Source of the DNA: Diprion similis
Lineage: Eukaryota; Arthropoda; Insecta; Hymenoptera; Diprionidae
Reading direction: 5' to 3'
Length of the DNA: 64,000 nt
NCBI RefSeq assembly: GCF_021155765.1
Contig: NC_060107.1
Span: forward strand, 2,400,501-2,464,500
In this document: positions 24,011 to 35,004 of the stretch, piece by piece
How positions within the stretch are numbered: position 1 is the first letter of the stretch
How the letters are laid out: every line of letters starts with the position of its first letter
Notes under the pieces: generated by a model
Database searches by the model: none
What the model was told of the DNA's origin: nothing
Seen by the model: the letters and a program-made list of their open reading frames with translations, nothing else
Position numbers and translations under genes: made by a program

Positions 24011-27000
24011 CTAGTTTTTCTTGACCTTTTTCGAACTTATCACCTGACTTGTTTGCTTAGCATCAAGTGCTTTGCCGTTTTTGCTACCGCAGAGAAAACT
24101 GTTAGTAAAAACAGCGAAAGCAGCTATGAAAATTGTTAAAAGAACTGTGATGTATTCAGTTCGATTATTCAAGGGAGTTCCGCATGCCGTGTACCAATGT
24201 GAACCGTGACGCGGCGGCTTCCCTCCTGGTAAACAATTCCAACCAATGTAATCTTCTTGATTATTATCTGTGCACAGATATTTATTCTTGTAGAGGGTTT
24301 GGCCGAGAGCAGACGTGATTCCGACTATTTCGTCACATGGACCTATGCGCTCGTGGAAACCAATAGATACTTCCTTAGAGGGATCGCCAATAATTGTTAA
24401 ACCTAGATGATAGAAACAATTGCCATGTTAATTTGACGCTTGCATAAGTGATTTTCAAAAAGTAATAGATAATCGTGGCGTCACTTACCGAGGAATAACG
24501 AGTAATACACCAGCAAATATACTGGGATTATATAGTCGATTGTTCTTTTACTGACGATGGAATTTTTTTTCAAGCTACTCCTGTCGCCGCTCCATGCGAG
24601 AACCAGGAATACAGTAAATAGAAAGAAGAAAGTCACTTCCGAATGAATGCCGTAGTGGTCGTGGAGAGGATGGTAAAGAGGCAAGAACAGCAGTACTCCG
24701 CCAGGCATACCGAGTAAAGCTGGTAGCACAGTGCACACAGTTTCCTTGAAGCAGCTGCCAAGAGTACGAATAGAAAGATTCAATCTTTCCAGTAATTTTG
24801 CACCACGGATTGAGAAAACAAGATGAAGGAGACGCGAAATCATTATTGATGAGGTGAAGTACACGGTGAAAATTTTACTCACGACTTGCTGGCCGTCCAT
24901 TGTTCTTTGCTTTCTGTAAAGAGACGTCTCGTTCCATGGAAGAAGAATGTGAAGCTTGCGGCAAATGCTGCGTGGAAGTAATACGAGTTCCAAGGAACAA
25001 AGTAGTGCCGATCGTATATGTTTGGATCAGTGGCGTGCCAGGACCAGTGAAGGAATCTGACAGAGACTATGTCATAAGGAATATCAATGAGGACTGTTAT
25101 CAGGCCTACGGCGAATGGTTCGCTCCAAGCAGGCAGTCGCAGCTGCTTCGCAGCGATGGACGCGTTGTATATGAATACAACATCTGGAAGATTTGGTAAG
25201 AATTTTTCAAAAATTCTACTTCGATCGTGAAAGTTAGAGTATCGAGGAAAAACAAACTGGTTCCTCCAACTTCATACTCACACACCAAGATTATATGGAG
25301 CGGCAAACGCCGTCCAATCAGAATTATCGGTGTCTGGGAATGCCAAAAGTTGTCGATGTCTGGGAGGTTGTAGCTAATCGCCTCTACAACTATTCCATGG
25401 AGTATAATACTCACCCATAAATGCACGTAGCGACGTCCGCTTTTCAATGCTACGAAAATATTAAAGTGAATATAAAAATTTGTTGAACTGTTGCTGCTAG
25501 ATTTTCATGGAGTTTAAAAAAATATTTAAATCAATTTCCACACAGGCTTTAGTATAGAGTTTATTAATTGTTTTTCCTTCCTACGGTTACTTTAGACTCC
25601 TCTCCAAGAGAGGATAGAATGGCTACTAGGGTGGCCCTTATTTGGTGGTCAGAAAATTTTTTATTGGGACGCCATCCCAGATGTGTTTGAAATCGTTAAA
25701 AAAAATCTGTGTAAAGTTTCTATTATTACAAGCAACAACTCTGTCAAGTTTCAAATCAATCTCTCAGTTTATACCAAAGTCGTACAAAACGAAATAACTG
25801 GTTATAAGAAGTACATATATTATACAGTCAAGACTTTCGGAGCTTAGAGGCACGTGTTCCAGGTGACTTAGAGGCTTGAAACTTTACATAAATTTTTTTT
25901 TAACGATTTGAAACACATCTGGGGGGCGTCCCAATAAAAAAATTTCTCATCACCAAATAAGGGCCACCTTAATGGTTACATATATTTTTCGGATAAAATC
26001 GAGAATTTTTAAATATCCTGTAATTTACAATTCGAACGTTTAGTTCAGGGTTCTTGCAATTTTATAATCAAGAAAGACAGAAGTCTGGCTATGTAAATTC
26101 GAATTTAAAAATTTATGTCTTCTTGCAATTTCTCGTTTGAATCACTTTTTACGTTCCTTTTTATTTCGTGATCGCATTTAATTTTTTACTTTTATGAGAA
26201 GGAATCTTCGACACCAATTAACACCTCTTAAGAAATGGAATAAAAAAACGAGCAGATCTTAAGTGGTTCCGTGCAACCGTGCATCTTATCTTTGCATAAT
26301 TACAGTTTATATTCTTCTAATGGATCCAGAGCATAAAATGTTCCCCAAAAATGATGTTCCATCAAAATGAGTTTGAACTTTTTATTCTCATCTATTTTTG
26401 CGAAGCTATATGTATATCGTACACATCGGTTGCGTAATAAGCAATACTCTGGCAGGGGAGAAAATTGATTAAAACACGACACACTGGTTACCATGGAGAA
26501 GGGTGATAAGGCCACCGACTAGGCACAACACCTGCACCATGATGTAAGTTGGTTGAGCCTTCCACATCACGGTAACATCGTTGAAAGCCACAAACCAGTC
26601 GAGAAACTGCAAAAAGAACAATCGTCGAACGTCAGAAAGACGGTTAAAAAATAGGAGACTAAAAACTCAAACTAAAAATTAAAACACCGGCTCAATTAAG
26701 AAGATGAATACGATCATTCTTAAAACTATGGCAAATTTTAATGCGATAAAAAGAATTTGTCTAGCTAGAACAGAAAGAAGGAGAATAGAAGGAGGAAGAA
26801 CGAGATGAAATTTCTGAGTTCTTTGACTCTGTCGTAAAAATCGTATAAGGATGAAGTTATGTAGTAACGTTACTGTAATAACGATTCATGTTTACAACCA
26901 AATGATTAATTCGCATCTTCATGACTTCGTCCGAAATTTAGTAAACCGTTATCAAAAAAAAAAAAAAAAAAAAAAAAATACACTAATTCTGAAAAGTAAA

Positions 27001-27127
27001 TTTCTTGAAAGTCATCCTAAAATTAACTAATAATAAATATTTTTCTCCTGATCGTGCAACAACTCACTCCATTAAATTCCAAGTCTTTGATTTCCTCGGC
27101 AAATCCTGGCAGGTCGCGTTTATCCAT
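24011..27127 (-). CDS. Polytopic histidine-rich membrane protein, unknown function
   Basis: Six exons with good splice sites and agreeing phases: 27127-27068, 26606-26492, 25449-25282, 25183-24883, 24754-24489, 24402-24011, about 433 aa. Around eight or nine hydrophobic segments are visible. Conserved-looking polar residues sit in or beside them: HGIVVE (H76-E81), DIPYD (D148-D152), HWSWHATD (H160, H164, D167), YYFH, and FFFHG (H197). A cysteine-containing, probably lumenal loop (GPCDEI, LCTDN, WNCLPGG, WYTACG) precedes the last membrane segment. The C-terminus ends KVKKN, which fits a KxKxx ER-retrieval signal. I recall this type as an uncharacterised domain family in insects and nematodes (possibly DUF7802), but cannot verify the name. 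Clustered membrane histidines and acids suggest a metal-dependent or lipid enzyme, but this is inference. It lies tandem to the amine oxidase gene and convergent with NFXL1. Confidence 0.82.
25629..25969. mobile_element. MITE-like element with long terminal inverted repeats (341 bp)
   Basis: Left arm 25629-25719 and right arm about 25873-25969 are near-identical inverted copies (about 95 bases, roughly 90% by eye). They begin GGGTGGCCCTTATTTGGT and AGGTGGCCCTTATTTGGT. TA flanks both ends (25627-25628 and 25970-25971), as expected for a Tc1/mariner-type target duplication. There is no ORF inside. It lies in the third-to-second exon intron of the membrane-protein gene. Confidence 0.8.
26955..26979. 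repeat. Poly(A) tract
   Basis: About 24 consecutive A residues in intron 1 of the membrane-protein gene. Confidence 0.8.
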
Positions 27128-29619
27128 GGCTCGTATAAAAAAAAGGAAATCGCGTGGTGCAAGAAGCAGAGCTAATTCGCACTGACTCGACGTCTCGTTG
27201 CAGAACTATCCGTAGGTCGTGGAAGTTATAGCGATTAATTTAGCGTTATCACAGTTTGCAAAAGTAATTGGCCAGCTGTTCGTCAGCCCTGTGCAGTTTG
27301 GCAGGAATCCGGGATGTTATCTTGCGATATAAATTTGTTTATCGTTGGTTACACTCGGAGGCGAGAGAGCGACACTCGAATAACTATCTCAAGTTGCCGA
27401 AAAAAGAAAAAGAAAAAGAAAAGAAAACACTCGGTACTCGTGTATAACACGTTTCTTATCAGCATACAGGATCATTTACTCACGCATCGTATTTTATTCA
27501 CTATTATTCTATTTCCCCGGGAATATTAAACTCACATTACAAATGCGCATCACCGTTAATCATCGTTTAACTTGTATATCAACGGCGGCACGACACGCGA
27601 TAACTGCACCCCAACCGCTTTATAATGAGCATCACGCTTATCGTTGGAACAAGTGGCATCATTATTGCCCAACAATAATCGTCTCTCGGACATTCGTACG
27701 AGAGACTTTGTATCTCACTGTATCAAAAACTGCCGGCAATCAGCCAGTCCCCAGCCGGCCTCAGAATGTATTTCAAATTGAACTTCAGACTTCGACAGGG
27801 TTCGATGGGTTCTTCAAATTATCGACTGATTAACAACTTATTGTTAACTCCCAAGACGTCATAGCGGCGTCGAGAATATCGCAAAATGGCGTCATAAAGT
27901 ATTCACTGTTTTTGGGTGTCTCAAGTGAATATTCACTTTTGAGAGCTTATGTTTTAAGTATTTTTTATGTCAAGGAATCTGATTATCACCGTAAAAATTT
28001 ATTTTTCCGTGTATTCGTACACCTTTGAGCCCTCGAAGTTGCCAAATATTTTATCATTTTCTCAATGGCGTCATAAAGCAAACTAGAATTATTTTTTCGG
28101 GATCCATTTTTCTTTCGACAAATACTGAATAACACTATTTTCGAATCCAAATACGCATTTTCAAGAATTATCAAGTCAATGTGATTTATTTATTATACAG
28201 TATAAATATAGCTTATATTAGAACAAATAACTCGGTAATTCTTGAAATTGTGTATTTGGACTCAAAAATATTACTATTCAATGTTTTTCAAAAGAAAAAT
28301 TGATTAGATAGTTTGATAGATACATAGATAAAAAAAAAAAAAAAAATTTCTTCATCTCAAAAGTACTTTAATGCTTCACAGGCTTCCAAAAGTAAATATT
28401 CACCTGAAACACCAGAAACATAGAATTATTTTATGATGCCTAGCCAGTTAAGTGGTTAATTGGACCTTTTCTATATACTAATGCATAAAGCGTAGAAGCA
28501 GCTATTGACCCTTCATATTGTCATTATATTATTATTATATTTTTTGGATAATCCGTCTCGATCGATTTCATTGAGGAAAATAGTACCGCCCATGCAAATA
28601 TGATTCGTATGATCTATTATAGAGTTTATGACCTGACACAGTAACAGATGTACATACATACACACTTAGTTTGTGAACTTCGGCGGCGCGCGAATCTCAG
28701 CGTCGATATTCAAATTCTTCAACGGATCTTGGCGTGATCGGCACGTTTTGTAAGCTTCTTTTTCACGTAAGTTAAGTATTAAGAACCGGTCAAACAAGGG
28801 GCCTACTATAGGCCTACACACGTGTGTGCAGAGTTGAGAGAGGCGGGTTGTAGGTCGGCGAATATTTCGTGGAATCTTACTATACGTTACGATGGAATTC
28901 TCGCGGTTTATTTTATTACTCTTTTCTTCGACCTTTCTTTTTTCCGCACGACCGCTCTCCGATCGTCTCGTCTCTCTTTCACCTCAAAGATAAGTATTAT
29001 GCGGAGGGTGGAGGAGGGGGAGGAGCGAGGAGATGCCCAGCGTAGTAGTGGGTTCGTAGTAAAACCCGTACGTCGAATCGCAACACGACTCTAGCTGTTA
29101 CGATCTCCGATCTCCTCGGTCTCTACTCTACTCCTCTTTCACAAACTGCGTTCCGCCGTTTTTTATATCTCATTTTCATTTACCCTCACGAGGATGAAAG
29201 GATTTGAATAATTCCATCGCTAATTTATACAATTATAATAATATACCTATATCACGCTGCAGGCTATAAGACAAAAGTAACGTAGCAGCGCGGCTTCAGA
29301 GATACTGAAGAAAAAAATAAATAAATAAATGAATAAATAAAAACAAAACCGTTACTACTAAATTTTTACTATCGAATTCCAATATTGTATACAGACCTAT
29401 GAATCAATGCCCGTACGCTTATGTCTGTATTATAAATACACAAGGAACAGCGAGCACAATCGTTACGCACAGTTATGTGTTTATTTTTTTTCAACCTCTT
29501 ACGCCTGCACCGCACACCGTGCCTTTTTATTGCTCTTTCTCCAACAGCGAGAGTAAAAAAATAAATATGTGCGTATACATACACATACATATAAACCGGA
29601 GACTCGTGCGATTTCGCGT
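27128..29619. other. Intergenic region between the membrane-protein gene and the amine oxidase
   Basis: It contains the promoter of the membrane-protein gene (just above 27127), a foldback element at 27887-28440, and AT-rich spacer that includes the 3' flank of the amine oxidase. A less AT-rich segment around 28670-29100 contains an open frame (28822-29094) with no family resemblance. No coding gene is supported. Confidence 0.5.
27887..28440. mobile_element. Degenerate foldback/MITE-like element
   Basis: A roughly 550-bp imperfect palindrome. The left part (AATGGCGTCATAAAGTATTC, then GTGAATATTCACTTTTGAGAG) pairs with the right end (about 28380-28440). An inner arm at 28106-28170 pairs with 28236-28308. 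The motif AATGGCGTCATAAAG also recurs as a direct repeat at 28064. There is no ORF, and no clear target duplication was found. Confidence 0.6.
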
Positions 29620-32600
29620 TTATTTAACCGGTTTGCAGTAGATGATTAAAATCGCGGTTACGATCCCCGCGGTGACAAAGTGGAGTGCAACTAAGTCGAG
29701 AGGCAGATCGTTCTTCCTGGCAGCAACCGGCGCCGTCTTCCTGAAAAGTCGTAACGTCACGGTCTTTGATTCCCTTGAAATTCCTCGAAGGTCGACGCAC
29801 GTCGTCAACCTTGTATCCTGCATCTCGTGTAGGTACATCATAGACCTTGTATAGGTATACATGTATCCACCATCTCTATGGATCACGGGTGAATATACAG
29901 CAAACTCACGGTGTTACAAAACGCAGCTCCTCACTGTTCAGGGACTGCGGACGAACCTGGTACAGGATCGAACACGCCGAGTATTCTCCAGATTCAACAC
30001 CGCCGTCCATCGTTCCTGGCCAAAATTGCGCGTACTCGCTGCACGCCCAGTAAACCCTGTTTCATTTCAAATCGTCAGCACAAATCAAGCTCATTTAGGT
30101 GGCGAGAGACCGGAAAAACCGGGAATAGTCGAGGAATTATGATGGGCCATAAGGAAAAACATAATTTTTTTTTTTTTTTTTACAAATCGTTTTCAAACTT
30201 CAGCTAATATGCTTCGTAAAATCATTTGAACTAGCTTTTGGAAATGGTGATATTTGTTGTCTTATAGATCCAAATTTATGTACTTAAGGAGCACAACTTC
30301 TGGGACTTGTTGTCATGAAAACTGTCCAACATTACTTATCAGTTTCGTGGGAAAACGTCAGGGAATTTTATTTGAGCAAAAAAAAAGAGCTTCTCTGCAG
30401 TTTCGCATTGCTGAAATCATCCAACGCACCTTTCATGCGGTCTCAGCATTGGGTTTAGGTGATTATTAACGTGGCAAGGTCTCATCACGCTCATAGGTTG
30501 ACCGCCTCGGTTCATCCCCAAGGCTTCTTCTTCCTCGGACCATTTAGACTCCGCGTAGTGCTTGAACATCGTCGAGTATGGAAGGGCCGATCCATTCGCA
30601 CCCCGAACCGTCCTCGTCCAGCAGTTTCGCAGCGCCTCGAGAGGATGGGAGGTCATCTGTTGGTGGATAAAATTAAGGGTATATTGAACTATTTTTCTTT
30701 ATTTTCTTCCCCGCGATGAACGCTGGTTAGTTTTATTTTAGATACAAAATACAAATGATATACTCCTGAACCCGGTATGGATCTAGGATTTCCGATCGAG
30801 CGGTCGAGATCTTGCTCCCGTGTAATTACGCCGAGAGCGATATTTCTTTTGCTTTCCTTCGCGTTTTTGTTACGCCCCCTTCCTATACTTATCTATGTAT
30901 ATCGATGGATTCTTTATTTTTAATTATTTTTTTCTCGACTGTTTCACTTTGGTTTTCATCAATAAAACGTAAAAAGTGTTAAAGCGGTCGACGTTCGTCG
31001 TCTCGTCTTCCTTCGTCGTCGTCGTCGTCGTTCTCGTCTAGCCCATCCTAACCGGTTGGTATAGTCTACTGCACGAGCAAAAAATCGACCAGAAGTGAAA
31101 AGAAACGAATCGAGTATCACGTCTCCGGCAATCGCCTCTGACTTCTATCCGCGGTACATAAACCGTGCATGGATATAATATCCACCTCGCATATTATAAA
31201 TGCGGATACCGCTGAACGCTTCGATGAACATATGAATGACGGTCGGATCACACGCGCCTTCGAAAAGCGGTCGACGAGATTTCGCCGTCGTCACATTTTT
31301 ATCGCACACCTTATTTTCGTCGTTACTTCTTTTCAAAAAGCCCGCCAAAAAGGCTGGCGATAAATCGGGCGGGCAAGTCGCTTCGTAGACGATTCGAAGC
31401 TCGCTCGGATTCTCTATCGAGCCCAGAATATCCCCGCTGTAGTTGCTCCGCAACCACCAGGCCTCGTCGTATTTTGCAACGAAGAAAGTCGCCCTTCCAG
31501 GCTCGTGAGATGTTTGATTTTTTAACACTTCTTCGTTCGCTGGAAGAATCCTTATTTTCAAACTGTCTGGTGGCGGCACAGCAACGATCACGTACTCGCA
31601 TCTTAACGGAGAGGACAGAATATCTACCTCATTCATTTATTCGTTCATTCATTCATTTGCTACTTCGAACAAGCAAAGCCGTGATTATATAGATTTTAGA
31701 TATAATATCGATGCTAAGTCTGTGTCACAACTTGTATTGTTCGCCGTTGAGAATCGACACGTAGGCAGAAACGTCGTTGAATTCTACCAGCTCGACGAGG
31801 CTGTTGGTTTGAATTTTGGTCCCCTCGTCGTGAACCGCCTTCCGCCAGAGTTCCTTGAGTATTTCTCCGGCTCCACCCTTGGGAAGCATTCGGAAATCAG
31901 AATTTAAAGTACAATCCTCGTTTTCTTAAGTTGGTAATTAACCCTCTGTGACACAGCGTCTCGTATCGAGACACTTTTTTTCAGATCTAATCTCATTTTT
32001 TAAATCAGTGACCTCGAGATTTCTCAAATATATACCCAGTTTCAAGGATTTTGAGTGCAAGGAAAAATTTATGCTTCAAAGGATTAATATACCGAGATAA
32101 ATTTCCTCTGGTTGCTTCCAAGGGCGAATTTCATCCTCCGTTTTAACCCGCCTGCGCCAATCGCCATCGCGATGAACCAGAGAGTTGAAACGGAGGCGGC
32201 TTCTAGTCCTGCGAGTGAACGGTTTCTTTATTTGTACAAGGAAAAGTTGGATTCGGTATTGTATCTTCGACCGGAAACTGCGGTCTACTACCGATCCGGA
32301 AAATTTTCATCACCCCACTCGACTGTGTTATACTATACAATGATCATAGAAAATGCGCATTGAACCGCGATAACTTAGACTAGCTTACCGCAGATAGAGA
32401 AAACGATTGCTTTCATGAGTTCTCGGGCTTCGGAGCCAGTTATACAGTCGTCGATTAAAGCGTCGAAGCTCATTCTGGCCAATTTTTTCGCCTCGGGATA
32501 ATCCGCGCACATCTTAAGCTTGGAGGACTGGAAGGTCTGGTCCAGCTGAAAACGCATCTTCGTGTAGTATAATGTATGACACGATTAGTAACCCGATTCT

Positions 32601-33264
32601 CGTAGAATTTATGAGATAAAACGAAGCCCTAATTTCGCCCTTCTTCAGCTAATTATACCCTTTTGACGAAGTCGTCGATTTCGTCGACCATCTTTTCTCG
32701 TCGAACGACGATTGGGCCACTTCGAGAGTAGTAAATCCTGTCTTCGTTTTTGCTTGGTTTTCTGTACTCCGACGTCAGTCCCAGTTCCCTTATCAACCTG
32801 TTTATGTGCCTCTGTCTGTTGTCGATAAAAAACCCCTTCGTTACACCTGACACGGCAAGTCTTCCCCCGATTTTATCTGCGCAGTGTTGTACGAGATTAT
32901 CACTGGGCAGAATACTATACTTGATTCTTATGTTTACCGACATTTAATATACATATCACTATCCTTATCACCGATTTCATACCGAACTCCACGTAGTTGA
33001 AGTTTTGTGTCTGATTTTTTTTTTCGGCGATCAATATTCCGTCGAACACAATACGGCTGTCTGTGAAATCGGTTCGCATGGATCTTAAAACTTACCGCTA
33101 CCTTCGAGCACCAGAACGGTAATACCGCAATTTTTTTCGGCTATTTTATGGGCAGCCGAAAGCCCGGCAATACCGGACCCAACAATGATCACGTTGTAAT
33201 CAAAATCGTCTGGTTTTGGGTAGGCAGGATCGTTCAGATAGTAGGAAGTCGTCTTGTTTGCCAT
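29620..33264 (-). CDS. Divergent flavin amine oxidase with C-terminal membrane anchor
   Basis: Nine exons close in frame: 33264-33096, 32876-32659, 32545-32389, 32208-32093, 31877-31729, 31601-31310, 30656-30430, 30056-29910, 29740-29620, about 531 aa, like monoamine oxidases (520-530). Visible features: FAD-binding GSGIAGLSAA (G29, G31, G34), VLVLEGS then DKIGGR (R62), YVIVAVPP, a YDEAWW-SNYSGD segment, KWSEEEE, GGQPMSV, and WACSEYAQFWPGTMDGG near 446-460. A C-terminal hydrophobic segment (about 508-527) followed by KPVK resembles the tail anchor of mitochondrial MAO. Compared with classical MAO, the DLGG-W/Y-G segment after GGR is missing. The FAD-linking cysteine position is glutamine (Q420), and FAGTE is WACSE. 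Oxidation of amines is therefore uncertain. One donor (GTGACA after 31729) is weak. The fold assignment is confident and the substrate unknown. Confidence 0.85.
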
Positions 33265-34692
33265 TGCTCAGCTGCACTCAACAATCACTACGTTTATCTG
33301 TAACTTCTTCAATGCGAATTAATTCCAGATAAATTATCCTAGGGATCTAATCATGGCTACAATCGATGTGATTAGCGTGTCAATATTATCAGGGGCCAGG
33401 AATCAGAAAGGCGGGACTACTTGCTACCGAATTATTTGAACCATAGGCGGAACCCTTTCCGAACACAGAAGTCGAGTCCTTTGTGGGACCACATACCACT
33501 CCTTAATCCTTCGTAAGATAGTCTATACCGTTAATTTCCCGATATACCCCGATAGCAGTAATTCTTCCCAAGGGAGAGTTTTGTTCCCCATGCGTAATCG
33601 CAATCACCGCCACAGCATTGGAACATACAATGAAATCACCCAATGGCGTACCGATATCTAAAATGTGAAAAATTTGCAAACATACGGAAAACGAAATGTG
33701 CTGCCTTTAACTATTTCATGGTTATATAGGCACTTCCATCCTTGGCCCATGATAAAGTCGAATGATATTTGTTCGTAAAGGTGTTCTTGTAATAAATCAA
33801 AAGATTATTTTTATCACGAGATGCTTTGAAGCCGTACTTCGTACCTAACCAATGAGAATTATTGCAATGTATCTGTTTTTCTTGAATAAAATCATGAATA
33901 AAATAGTAATTCGAAATAACCGTTCACAGTTCCACTATAATCGCATAATGTTTAAGAAAATAAAACGTAATCATACTGCGATACTGAACGAAGATCTAGG
34001 AATCTGAAATTTCAACGACGCGGGCAATTATTCCGAACACGCCGATCGAAGCCTACGCCAATGGCGCGGATGCGACGAAGTAGTTGAAATTCACGCGCGG
34101 CCGTGAGGCGGCGACTCTAGGTAACTCCATAACCCATGAGTCAAGGCTTGCGTGATTCCCCCCCTTTGCCCGTCCTCTTCCCTCTACCCGATCGCTGTTC
34201 CGATGAACTCAACCGGCGTGAAGTAAGCTCGCCACAGCAGTCCGCGCGCCCCTGTCGGGTTAGACTCTAAGCACGGGTGAAAAGTTAGTTTCATCTTTCT
34301 CTAGCTCGCAGGCTGCCTCATGTTGGGTGGTGAAATAAAGAAGACAAGACGATACGCTGTGTGAGCCTCACGCAGCGTAGAGCCGTAGTTTGCAGCCAGC
34401 AGCAGCAGCAGCAGCGGCAGTCCGCGTTACGACTTGGACGAGTTGTAACTTGCACGACTCGAGTAAAAAAGAGTGAAAAAAAAACACACACACAACAAGT
34501 TAAAGAGCAACGAGAGAAAATAGATATTCATACCGCGGTGACATCGAATCGAATGGACATCGTGCTGGCTGGCTGGTCGGCTGAATTAGTAACAACGGGT
34601 GGATAAAATTGCGTGAAAATATAACTGATACGTAGTGTGTGAAAATATGCCTCGAAACAGTACTATTACAACCGATTAAAGTGCGTGCGTTG

Positions 34693-34730
<38 letters not shown>

Positions 34731-35004
34731 GAGAAAAGAAGGAAATCGAGAAGTGAAGAGAAAAAACACACACGTTCCTGAAAACAAAAAAAAAGTGCCA
34801 GGCGCACGAGTATGTGGTAATCGGTTGTTGTGTGTGAAGTGCGTAGGTATTAACATATATTATTATCATTATTTTTATTGTTATTATTATTATTGTCGTT
34901 GTGTTGAATTGGTAAAAGAAAAAAGCGGAAAGGAAGAGTTAACCAAGAAAAGGAAAAAAAAAACTAAAAACAAGAAACACAACATTCAATTGTGCGGGGA
35001 AAAA
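33265..35004. promoter_or_regulatory. Divergent promoter of the amine oxidase and fzr; fzr 5' leader
   Basis: Head-to-head genes. The half nearest the amine oxidase is ordinary AT-rich sequence. From about 34030 to 34450 the DNA is distinctly more GC-rich and fits a promoter and 5' UTR of fzr, with a CAG-type repeat (34397-34415) and a GA microsatellite (34700-34724). The leader has several upstream ATGs (e.g. 34361). The fzr frame is open back to 34639 without an ATG, which I regard as untranslated. Confidence 0.5.
34700..34724. repeat. (GA)n microsatellite in the fzr leader
   Basis: An uninterrupted GA dinucleotide run within the presumed 5' UTR of fzr. Confidence 0.85.

Noticed and set aside
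34639-35004. 122-codon in-frame extension upstream of the fzr ATG
   Set aside because: It has no ATG, is dominated by Arg-Glu and Tyr repeats from GA and ATT microsatellites, and fzr orthologues begin at the chosen methionine.
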